Below, piece after piece: positions 1 through 5,060 of a stretch of DNA of 5,070 nucleotides. The stretch is from an uncultured Clostridia bacterium (lineage in GTDB: Bacteria > Bacillota > Clostridia > Christensenellales > Aristaeellaceae): NCBI GenBank assembly GCA_946409855.1, contig CAMJXZ010000253.1, positions 1-5,070 of the forward strand. The letters are read 5' to 3'. Below the pieces are notes generated by a model, which saw only the letters and a program-made list of their open reading frames with translations, had not been told where the DNA came from and did no database searches. A program made the position numbers and the translations under genes. Positions within the stretch are counted from its first letter, which is position 1. Each line of letters opens with the position of its first letter.

Positions 1-32
1 CGCTTGAGTTTATCCAATGATTGAAACAGCAT
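1..32 (-). CDS. Possible start of a minus-strand gene, cut by the window edge
   Basis: An ATG on the minus strand (plus bases 30-32) follows a GGAG motif with a 9-base spacing and opens a frame reading MLFQSLDKLK before the window ends. It lies 77 bases downstream of the flavodoxin stop codon on the same strand, and no clear terminator separates the two, so it could be the second gene of a flavodoxin operon. Ten codons are too few to recognise a family. The ribosome binding site and the operon-like spacing are the only support, and chance is a real alternative. Confidence 0.35.
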   Translation of the reverse strand, partial: MLFQSLDKLK

Positions 33-109
33 ACAGCACCGCTCCTTATCTGATCGGATTCAAGAAGGATTGCTCTTCGTGTTTGGGACACCCTTCTCTG
101 CTAAAGGAC

Positions 110-547
110 TCACAGTTCCCGGTAGAACTTTGTCGCACCGGCGATCTCTTCTTTTGTCGGATGGCCCTTGGCAATACCACCTACGAGTTTGAATGGACCG
201 AAGGTGTCGAAACCCAGGCAGTGGTATGCTCCCAACTCATGGCAGTGCTTCTTCTCTGCGATCTCACGAATGCTTTTCAGGAATCCGCCGACCGGTGCCC
301 CATGAGTGTATATATAGAACACATCCCTGTTCTCTGGCAGATACTCAGCAGCAAAGGACAGAATCTGTTTGGCAATACCGCTGAAGTAGATACCGGAAGC
401 AAAACCGATACGATCAAACGACGCCAAGTCAGCATCCGGGTGCTCTGTCACATCGATCAGCGTTACTTTTTCTGTAGCCGCAATAGCATCCAGCAGTCTT
501 TTCGTATTTCCATGGTGCTTGGAATAATAAACAATGGTTGTTCTCAT
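110..547 (-). CDS. Flavodoxin family protein (FMN-binding electron carrier)
   Basis: This encodes 145 residues, the usual size of a short-chain flavodoxin domain, predicted to be cytoplasmic. After the first beta strand (residues 4-8) comes the phosphate-binding loop SKHHGNT (9-15), matching the family pattern Ser/Thr-x-x-x-Gly-Asn-Thr that holds the FMN phosphate. GFASGIYF (48-55) and YIYTHGAP (78-85) fit the two later loops that flank the isoalloxazine ring. The end, with GFDTFGPFK and GGIAKGHPT (112-131), is typical of single-domain flavodoxins annotated in Clostridia. The known role of the family is one- or two-electron transfer at low potential; the partner here is unknown. The ATG is preceded by GAGGGA about 7 bases away, and the leader is about 85 bases long. 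A second gene may follow at the left edge. Codons are less G/C-biased than in the genes to the right. The family call is firm; the physiological role is not assigned. Confidence 0.9.
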   Translation of the reverse strand: MRTTIVYYSKHHGNTKRLLDAIAATEKVTLIDVTEHPDADLASFDRIGFASGIYFSGIAKQILSFAAEYLPENRDVFYIYTHGAPVGGFLKSIREIAEKKHCHELGAYHCLGFDTFGPFKLVGGIAKGHPTKEEIAGATKFYREL

Positions 548-638
548 TGATGTTCCCTCTTATGAAGTCCGACTCATATGATTGAGGCACCTAATGCTTG
601 CCGTACCCAAGTCATTTAGGATTCCATCATTCCATTTT

Positions 639-666
639 ATTATACCCAAAACCGATTGAAAGACAA
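639..666 (-). promoter_or_regulatory. Sigma-70/SigA-type promoter of the flavodoxin gene
   Basis: Read on the minus strand, TTGTCT (661-666) and a perfect TATAAT (639-644) are 16 bases apart. Transcription should start near base 632, giving a leader of about 85 bases. Two adjacent 8-base direct repeats, ATTCCATC and ATTCCATT on the plus strand (621-636), lie just downstream of the -10 box, over the likely start site, and could be a binding site. A weak bulged stem is possible in the leader (590-596 with 613-620). No known riboswitch is recognised. Confidence 0.7.
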
Positions 667-953
667 TGTATGTAACGTAAACATAAAAAACATGGGGGCA
701 CGATTTGCTCCTTTTTCATTTGGTGGTCTACTCTTGCAGTCATATCGTCCACATCTAACGCTGGCAAGCTGTACACATCGAACAGGCATTCCGTCAACAT
801 CTAATTTGGTGGATAGTATGAACACCCTTTTCGTCAACAACGAAAAAATGAAACTTCGGTGTGTTCAAATGATGGTTCGCCTTGTCGCCGAAAAACGCTT
901 GGGGGAGGAGAATCGAAAGGCAGGAAAAAACTCCTGGGGTGTTCATTCGCGGC
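667..953. other. Gene-free, apparently decayed intergenic DNA
   Basis: About 290 bases between the flavodoxin promoter and the tRNA terminator hold no reading frame that I can support. Short frames exist on both strands but lack ribosome binding sites and family motifs. The stretch contains diverged direct repeats (718-846), a 7-base stem with a 5-base loop at 828-846 and a 10-base inverted repeat (818-827 with 937-946). It may be decayed mobile DNA; a possible transposase remnant on the minus strand is discussed under findings. Confidence 0.5.
718..846. repeat. Cluster of diverged short direct repeats
   Basis: Bases 737-758 and 783-804 match at 18 of 22 positions and share the core CGTC(C/A)ACATCTAA. 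A third, weaker copy at 823-843 matches the middle one at 15 of 21 positions. The 9-mer ATTTGGTGG occurs exactly at 718-726 and 804-812, 86 bases apart, the same offset as between the first and third core copies. The spacings (46 and 40 bases) are not equal, so this is not a simple tandem array. Its function is unknown; remnants of transposon ends or local duplications are possible. Confidence 0.5.
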
Positions 954-993
954 ATAAAGAAAGCCCTCGAAAACATAGTGTTTTCAAGGGCTT
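954..993 (-). terminator. Intrinsic terminator of the tRNA-Val gene
   Basis: Bases 961-975 and 979-993 form a 15-pair stem with a 3-base loop, closed by AAGCCCT/AGGGCTT. One position (968/986) is a G-U pair in minus-strand RNA but a mismatch in plus-strand RNA, which favours function on the minus strand. On the minus strand the stem is followed by TCTTTATG, a short U-rich tail extended by the two stem-base U residues. It starts one base past the encoded CCA of the tRNA. Confidence 0.85.
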
Positions 994-994
994 G

Positions 995-1070
995 TGGTGG
1001 TCGCAACAGGGCTCGAACCTGTGACCCCCGCGATGTGAACACGGTGCTCTACCAACTGAGCCATGCGACC
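995..1070 (-). tRNA. tRNA-Val (anticodon CAC)
   Basis: The gene is 73 bases plus an encoded 3' CCA (995-997). The acceptor stem GGTCGCA/TGCGACC pairs perfectly. The D arm is GCTC-AGTTGGTA-GAGC. The anticodon arm is CCGTG-TTCACAT-CGCGG with one T-G pair; the loop places CAC at plus bases 1035-1037, which reads the valine codon GUG. The variable loop is GGGTC, and the T arm ACAGG-TTCGAGC-CCTGT has the conserved TTCGA. The discriminator base is A, as expected for valine. All elements are canonical, so the gene should be functional. It has its own promoter and terminator and is a single-gene unit. The GTG codon it reads is frequent in the G+C-rich genes to the right. Confidence 0.97.
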
Positions 1071-1091
1071 GTAACCGGATCGAACAGTGAT

Positions 1092-1120
1092 ATATTACCA
1101 CCGCGAAGCGGCGGTGTCAA
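1092..1120 (-). promoter_or_regulatory. Near-consensus promoter of tRNA-Val
   Basis: On the minus strand a perfect TTGACA (1115-1120) is 17 bases from TAATAT (1092-1097). The -10 box lies 21 bases ahead of the mature tRNA 5' end, leaving a short 5' leader for RNase P to remove. The spacer contains most of an inverted repeat, CACCGC (1099-1104) and GCGGTG (1111-1116), with a 6-base gap. Confidence 0.85.
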
Positions 1121-1312
1121 GAGAAAAATGAGCGCAAAACGATGAATGAAAAAAGAAGGATTTTCCTGCCTTCACCGGCGCCCGGACATCATGATAGTAT
1201 GCCTTTTCTTAAACCCGGCTTTTTTATCACGCGGAGAAAGCGGCGGGAGAAGGATCCGGGGAGGAATGGCCGGGATGATAACGCGGCATGACGCAGATGC
1301 GTTTTCCGGCGG
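1121..1312. other. Intergenic region between the divergent tRNA-Val and MATE units
   Basis: The tRNA promoter fires leftward and the MATE promoter rightward from this stretch. Besides the promoter candidates it contains a perfect 12-base palindrome, ACGCA-GA-TGCGT (1291-1302), ending 10 bases before the main MATE -35 box. That position would suit an operator for an efflux-pump repressor, but the symmetry alone proves nothing. I support no gene here. Confidence 0.45.
1171..1200 (+). promoter_or_regulatory. Possible upstream promoter for the MATE gene
   Basis: TTCACC (1171-1176) and TAGTAT (1195-1200) are 18 bases apart, and TGA directly before the -10 box gives an extended -10 element. Bases 1190-1207 repeat bases 1331-1348 at 15 of 18 positions, which is the -10 and start region of the main promoter. 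The box scores are moderate, so this is a candidate only. Confidence 0.3.
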
Positions 1313-1341
1313 TTGCATACCGTCCGCGGGCGTGATACAAT
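1313..1341 (+). promoter_or_regulatory. Promoter of the MATE transporter gene
   Basis: TTGCAT (1313-1318) and TACAAT (1336-1341) are separated by exactly 17 bases, and TGA just before the -10 box makes it an extended -10. The start should fall near base 1348, giving a leader of about 40 bases before the ATG at 1390. A 12-base palindrome (1291-1302) lies just upstream. Confidence 0.7.
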
Positions 1342-1389
1342 GCCTTTTGTGCCGTACGATTAAACGTGAAGATATGTTCCGGAGGGAGT

Positions 1390-2799
1390 ATGTACGATAA
1401 AGCGGCGGGCCGGGAGAGCGGATTGAAAAAATATATCGGCGAAAGGGCCTTTTACAGGATGCTCGGCGCGGTGGTGGTCCCCGTGATGCTGCAGAACGCC
1501 CTGAGCACCTTTGTAAACCTGCTGGACAATGTGATGGTGGGCGCGGTGGGCACCGAGCAGATGAGCGGGGTATCCATCGTCAACCAACTGCTGTTTGTTT
1601 TCAACCTGTGCCTGTTCGGGGGCATGGGGGGCGTGGGCATTTTTACGGCGCAGTACTACGGACGGCAGGACAGGGAGGGAATCAGGAATACCTTCCGGTT
1701 CAAGATGATGCTGTCCATAGTCCTGCTGCTGGGAGGACTGGGCGTGTTTATTTTTGCGGGCGGGGACCTGGTGGCCCTGTTCCTGCACGAGGGCGGCGAA
1801 ACGGGGGATATCGCCCTGACGCGGATGTACGCCGGGCGGTATATGCGGATGATGCTCTGGGGGCTTTTGCCCTTCGCGCTGCAGCAGGCCTACGCCTCCA
1901 CCCTCAGGGAATGCGGCGAGACTCTGCTTCCGATGAAGGCCGGGATCGCCGCCATCCTTTTGAACCTGGCGGGCAACTGGATCCTGATCTTCGGGCATTT
2001 CGGCGCGCCGGCCATGGGGGCGGAAGGCGCGGCCCTGGCCACCGTGATCAGCCGGTGGGCGGAATGCCTGATCATCGTCGTCTGGACCCACAGGCACAGT
2101 GAACGGATGCCCTTTATCCGGGACGCGTACCGGGGGCTCAGGGTGCCGCTTTCCCTGGTGAAGCAGATCATGCTCAAGGGCATGCCCCTTCTGATCAACG
2201 AGCTTCTGTGGAGCTCCGGCACGACCGCCGTCAACCAGTGCTATTCCACCCGGGGACTGATGGCGGTGGCCGCGATGAACATCTCCTCCACCATCGCCAA
2301 CCTGTTCAATATCCTGTGGATTTCCATGGGCACGGCGGTATCCATCATCGTGGGGCAGCAGCTGGGGGCCCGGGAATTTGACCGGGTCCGGGTCACCGTG
2401 CGCAGGCTGATCGCCTTTTCCATGGCCCTGGCCCTGGCCGCGGGCCTGGTGCTGTTCACTGCCGCGCCCCTGTTCCCGCGGCTGTACAATACCACCGACG
2501 AGGTGCGGAGCCTGGCGGTGCAATTGATGCGGGTGACCGCCTGCGCCGGGGTGCTTTACGCCTTCTGCCACAGCGCGTATTTCGTGCTGCGCTCGGGCGG
2601 ACGCACCTGGATCACCTTCCTGTTCGATTCGGCCTACCTGTGGGTGCTGAAGGTCCCCGCCACGAGGCTCCTGATATCCGACGCGGCGCTGCCGGTGGCC
2701 GCGGTGTTCGCCCTGTGCGAGGCCATCGACATCCTCAAGGGCGTGATCGGGTATATCCTGATCAAAAAAGGCGTGTGGATGCGGAACATCGTCGACTGA
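1390..2799 (+). CDS. MATE family efflux transporter
   Basis: The product is a 469-residue membrane protein, close to the usual length of about 450 for the MATE family. These proteins export cationic drugs or toxic metabolites in exchange for Na+ or H+. The two homologous halves are visible. The N half has VPVMLQNALSTFVNLLDN with the membrane Asp46, IFTAQYYGRQD (84-94), STLRECGETLLPM (170-182) and NLAGNWILIFG (192-202). The C half repeats these with SIIVGQQLGA (318-327) and FVLRSGGRTWITF (398-410). About twelve hydrophobic segments are seen. The ATG at 1390 is chosen because GGAGGGAG precedes it directly, although the spacing from GGAGG is only 4 bases. A GTG at 1366 is in frame but has no ribosome binding site. 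The gene is intact, G+C-rich and has its own promoter. No terminator separates it from the broken gene starting 61 bases later. The substrate cannot be told. Confidence 0.93.
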   Translation: MYDKAAGRESGLKKYIGERAFYRMLGAVVVPVMLQNALSTFVNLLDNVMVGAVGTEQMSGVSIVNQLLFVFNLCLFGGMGGVGIFTAQYYGRQDREGIRNTFRFKMMLSIVLLLGGLGVFIFAGGDLVALFLHEGGETGDIALTRMYAGRYMRMMLWGLLPFALQQAYASTLRECGETLLPMKAGIAAILLNLAGNWILIFGHFGAPAMGAEGAALATVISRWAECLIIVVWTHRHSERMPFIRDAYRGLRVPLSLVKQIMLKGMPLLINELLWSSGTTAVNQCYSTRGLMAVAAMNISSTIANLFNILWISMGTAVSIIVGQQLGAREFDRVRVTVRRLIAFSMALALAAGLVLFTAAPLFPRLYNTTDEVRSLAVQLMRVTACAGVLYAFCHSAYFVLRSGGRTWITFLFDSAYLWVLKVPATRLLISDAALPVAAVFALCEAIDILKGVIGYILIKKGVWMRNIVD

Positions 2800-2860
2800 C
2801 AGGCATGCGGCATATGTTTTCCCGCTTTCATCGATATCAGGCATTATAAGGGGGAACGTC

Positions 2861-3253
2861 ATGGAGACTTGGGAAAATGAGCGGAAGACCCGGCAGGACA
2901 GGGAGCTGTGCGGGCGCCCGGGGGAAGGCGCCTCCGGCGCCGTTTATCGGGCCCGGAAACAGGACCTGTCCGGGGGATACCCGGCGATGCGGATCCCGCG
3001 CAATGACAGCGGACCGGACTCGCCGGGGGCGGAAAAACCGTCCGTTTCCGGATCGAGACCTCCGGAACACGGTCCGCGGGAAAAGATCCGCGGATGGCTG
3101 ATTTTACTGATCATCGCGGTCCTGATCCTGGCGGATCTCCGCGTGACGGCGGTCACGGGAGGTCAGGAGAAAAGCAAGCGTAACATGGGAGACCTGCAGA
3201 CTGCGCGCATGGCTGAACGAAACGTTTCTGGAAAAAGCGCTCAGCGCGGATGA
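2861..3253 (+). CDS. N-terminal membrane-anchor part of a broken DUF6273 gene
   Basis: The 130-residue frame starts at an ATG with AAGGGGGA about 5 bases upstream, a good ribosome binding site. It shows CGRPGEGA (17-24), then a Pro/Gly-rich polar linker (about 38-74), then one membrane segment, WLILLIIAVLILADL (79-93). Many Clostridia encode proteins built as zinc ribbon, Pro-rich linker, membrane helix, DUF6273 domain. Residues 17-34 resemble the second half of such a zinc ribbon (CGRP..EGA..C..CG.RKQ) with all but one Cys lost, which is inference. From about residue 107 onward this frame is the wrong frame of the DUF6273 coding sequence, so the last 24 residues are probably not native. It could still be made as a small membrane protein, perhaps co-transcribed with the MATE gene. 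Confidence 0.5.
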   Translation: METWENERKTRQDRELCGRPGEGASGAVYRARKQDLSGGYPAMRIPRNDSGPDSPGAEKPSVSGSRPPEHGPREKIRGWLILLIIAVLILADLRVTAVTGGQEKSKRNMGDLQTARMAERNVSGKSAQRG

Positions 3254-3617
3254 ACGGAAGGCGATCGTACCGACATGGGTGGACAACGGCGCAAGCCAGG
3301 GATACGGCGAATTTGATACGCGCGGCGGGAATGATACGGAGGACAGGATCTTCCTACTGAGTTACGCTGAAACGTGGAGATATTTCAGCAGCTACGGCGC
3401 CAGTCAATGCAAGGCTACGGAGTTCGCCGTATCACACGGAGCCCATAAAGAACGGGGCAGCGGCTATTGCCGCTGGTGGCAGCGGTCGCCGGGGGCGTCA
3501 TCGTCTGAAGCGTGCATCATGCCCGGCGATAACGGGAGCGGCTGCTATGATGTCGCCTACTGCAACGGCGCTGTCCGTCCCGCTCTGTGGGTGAAACTGG
3601 ACTCCGGGATATTCTGA
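3147..3617 (+). pseudogene. C-terminal part of a DUF6273 domain, start lost
   Basis: This frame is open from 3147, but recognisable homology begins at 3180 with VTWETC followed by LRAWLNETFLEKALSADE, the central signature of DUF6273 proteins. It continues with VDNGASQGYGEFDTRGGNDT, RIFLLSYAE, a WWQRSPG motif and the terminal AVRPALWVKL, all in the family order, and ends at a TGA (3615-3617). The first candidate start in frame is a GTG at 3279, in mid-domain and without a ribosome binding site, so the frame cannot be a native gene start. The preceding frame (from 2861) supplies the expected anchor but is offset by one base. About 60 residues that normally precede VTWETC (the GDTVTFG-type strand region) are absent. 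A single deletion of a length not divisible by three, near 3160-3183, would explain both defects. The function of DUF6273 is not known. Confidence 0.8.
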
Positions 3618-3661
3618 TCTTTTATGCCGCCGAACGGGTACGATGCGGGCGGGGAAAAACG

Positions 3662-3676
3662 TTCCGCCGGGCGGAA
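3662..3676. promoter_or_regulatory. 15-base palindrome upstream of the solute-binding protein promoter
   Basis: TTCCGC-CGG-GCGGAA is a perfect inverted repeat with a 3-base centre, ending 35 bases before the -35 box. As no T-run follows, it is not a terminator for the upstream gene. A regulator binding site is possible; the regulator is unknown. Confidence 0.3.
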
Positions 3677-3711
3677 TAATGCCGGATGACCCCGATCGTG
3701 TGAAAAAACAG

Positions 3712-3740
3712 TTTACTTTTTACCGGCGTGATGCTATAAT
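3712..3740 (+). promoter_or_regulatory. Strong extended -10 promoter of the solute-binding protein gene
   Basis: TTTACT (3712-3717) is 17 bases from a perfect TATAAT (3735-3740), with TG one base before the -10 box (extended -10). Transcription should start near 3747 and give a leader of about 46 bases. The promoter shows that this gene is a transcription unit separate from the broken DUF6273 gene. Confidence 0.85.
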
Positions 3741-3777
3741 TTTTTCAGATGCCCGGTACCATTTTCATAATTCTATG

Positions 3778-3784
3778 AAGGAGG
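3778..3784 (+). promoter_or_regulatory. Ribosome binding site that fixes the solute-binding protein start
   Basis: AAGGAGG lies 8 bases before the ATG at 3793. An in-frame ATG at 3775 overlaps this motif, and earlier in-frame codons from 3643 precede the promoter, so 3793 is the start. That start also puts the signal peptide at the very N-terminus. Confidence 0.85.
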
Positions 3785-3792
3785 CCTTTCCT

Positions 3793-4986
3793 ATGAAGAA
3801 AGCTCTGGCACTGTTTTTGATCGCCGTGATGGCGCTGTCCCTTTGTTCCGCGGCCTTCGCGGCGGAGGATTACACCATCCGCATCTACTCCAACTCCAAC
3901 TCCTCCGAGCGCACCACCTGGCTGATCAAGGCCGCGAAGGAAGCCGGCTTTACGATCTCCATTGACGACAACTCCGTCATTTCCGGCGATACCGCCGCCG
4001 TGCAGGCCGCCAACGAGAACAAGGACGCCGACGTGATCTTCGGCCTCAACGAAGTCCGCTGGAGCCAGCTGATCAACGGCCAGTACGAAAACCTGACCAT
4101 CGCGGACTGGACCCCCTCCTGGGCGGACAAGGTCGGCGATTACAAGTTTGACGGCAAGGCCTACGGCCTGGTCATCCAGAACATCCTGATGCTCTACCGC
4201 ACCGACGCCAAGGGCACCAACGGCAACGCGCTGCATTTTGCCCACTGGGCTGACATCGTGAACTGCGGCTACAAGTGGTATCGTCAGGGCAAGGTGGGCG
4301 GCACCACCAACATGAACATCAACAACGCCATGCTGTACAGCTTCACCGATCCTGCCTCTCCCGCGGGCGGCATCTCCGTGGAGGGCTGGAAGACGCTGTG
4401 GGCCTACTGCGCGGGCGGCAACTACACCGGCGACAAATACGGCCTGGATCCCCTGATCCGCGGCGACGTGCAGGTGTCCACCTTCTATTCCTCCTCCCTG
4501 TACGGCAACATTGACGCTGCCCAGGACACCGTAGAGGATCCGCTGGTCGGCACCCTGAATCCCGAGAACTGGGCGCTGGTGGACATTGACGACGGCACCT
4601 ACTACATCGCCGAATACATCGGCATCGTGGACAACCCCAACCGCAGCGAGGCCCAGACCGAAACCGTCAAGGCTTTCGCCGAATGGTTCGGTTCCGCCGA
4701 AGTGCAGATCGCGTGGAGCGAGGAATTCGACAGCTATCCCTGCAACACCGACGCCGTCGCCGAGCTGTATGACGAGGTCCCCGCGATCTATGCCATTAAG
4801 AACTGCTCCCTGACCAAGGTCGAGGGCACCGATATGACCTATGCCGAGTATGTCGGCGCGCATTCCACCGAATGGACCAACATCATGACCAACCTGGGCT
4901 TCTACTGGGCCGACAATTCCGCCGCCCCCAAAGAGCCCGACTGGGACAACCAGAATTGGGCCGTCCTGACCCAGGCTGCCCAGTAA
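3793..4986 (+). CDS. Secreted extracellular solute-binding protein of an ABC transporter
   Basis: The 397-residue protein begins with a classic signal peptide: MKK, a hydrophobic core (residues 4-17) and AFA before AED, so signal peptidase I should cut after residue 23. Cys18 does not sit in a good lipobox (LSLC), so a lipoprotein anchor is less likely. The mature part fits family 1/6 periplasmic-binding-like proteins, such as those for Fe(III), thiamine or phosphonates: an opening strand TIRIYSNSN (28-36), a DADVIFGLNE strand (78-87), DGKAYGLVIQNILMLYRTD (120-138) as the hinge strand region, and a C-terminal KAFAEWFGSAEVQ helix (293-305) followed by the YPCNTDA segment. No adjacent Tyr pair in the usual position of iron-binding FbpA is evident, so the substrate is left open. 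Codons are strongly C-ending, suggesting high expression. The gene has its own promoter and is followed by a hairpin; permease and ATPase genes would be expected past the right edge. Confidence 0.88.
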   Translation: MKKALALFLIAVMALSLCSAAFAAEDYTIRIYSNSNSSERTTWLIKAAKEAGFTISIDDNSVISGDTAAVQAANENKDADVIFGLNEVRWSQLINGQYENLTIADWTPSWADKVGDYKFDGKAYGLVIQNILMLYRTDAKGTNGNALHFAHWADIVNCGYKWYRQGKVGGTTNMNINNAMLYSFTDPASPAGGISVEGWKTLWAYCAGGNYTGDKYGLDPLIRGDVQVSTFYSSSLYGNIDAAQDTVEDPLVGTLNPENWALVDIDDGTYYIAEYIGIVDNPNRSEAQTETVKAFAEWFGSAEVQIAWSEEFDSYPCNTDAVAELYDEVPAIYAIKNCSLTKVEGTDMTYAEYVGAHSTEWTNIMTNLGFYWADNSAAPKEPDWDNQNWAVLTQAAQ

Positions 4987-5006
4987 GCTTTTCCTGTCCG
5001 TGAACG

Positions 5007-5043
5007 GGCGGGCCTGCGGCCTCGCAGGCCCGCCGATTTCTTT
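5007..5043 (+). terminator. Hairpin terminator or attenuator after the solute-binding protein gene
   Basis: A perfect 12-pair, G+C-rich stem (5007-5018 with 5023-5034) with the loop GCCT is followed by GATTTCTTT. It begins 20 bases after the stop codon. Because the U-run is interrupted and binding-protein genes often precede permease genes, it may be a partial terminator that keeps binding-protein expression above the downstream genes. Confidence 0.85.
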
Positions 5044-5060
5044 ATCAGGGCATGCTCCGC

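Noticed and set aside
17..550. Open frame of 177 codons on the plus strand
   Set aside because: It runs opposite the flavodoxin gene, whose FMN-loop motifs and ribosome binding site show the coding strand is minus.
590..620. Bulged inverted repeat in the flavodoxin leader as a riboswitch
   Set aside because: Seven pairs with a bulge and a 16-base loop do not match any riboswitch core that I know.
828..846. Stem TTTTCGT/ACGAAAA with 5-base loop as a terminator
   Set aside because: The stem is weak and A+T-rich, and neither strand has a U-run directly after it.
656..1024. Open frame of 122 codons on the plus strand
   Set aside because: It runs through the decayed flank, the terminator and into the antisense of the tRNA; there is no ribosome binding site and no recognisable domain.
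1366..1389. GTG start for the MATE protein, eight residues longer
   Set aside because: No ribosome binding site precedes it, while the ATG at 1390 follows GGAGGGAG directly.
1275..1400. Small plus-strand frame of 41 codons overlapping the MATE start, possible leader peptide
   Set aside because: A GGAGG lies 10 bases ahead of the ATG, but the best MATE promoter lies inside this frame, so most transcripts would lack its start, and its sequence shows no regulatory peptide pattern.
1360..2862. Long open frame of 500 codons on the minus strand
   Set aside because: It lies opposite the MATE gene and is rich in His, Gln, Gly and Pro as expected from the reverse of G+C-rich codons. It has no family motifs, whereas the plus frame is an unmistakable transporter.
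3643..3792. Earlier in-frame starts for the solute-binding protein (3643, 3775)
   Set aside because: They lie before the promoter or on top of the ribosome binding site, and would bury the signal peptide.
3745..4863. Open frame of 372 codons on the minus strand
   Set aside because: It is the complement of the solute-binding protein gene, a Val/Gly/His-rich low-complexity translation without motifs or a ribosome binding site.
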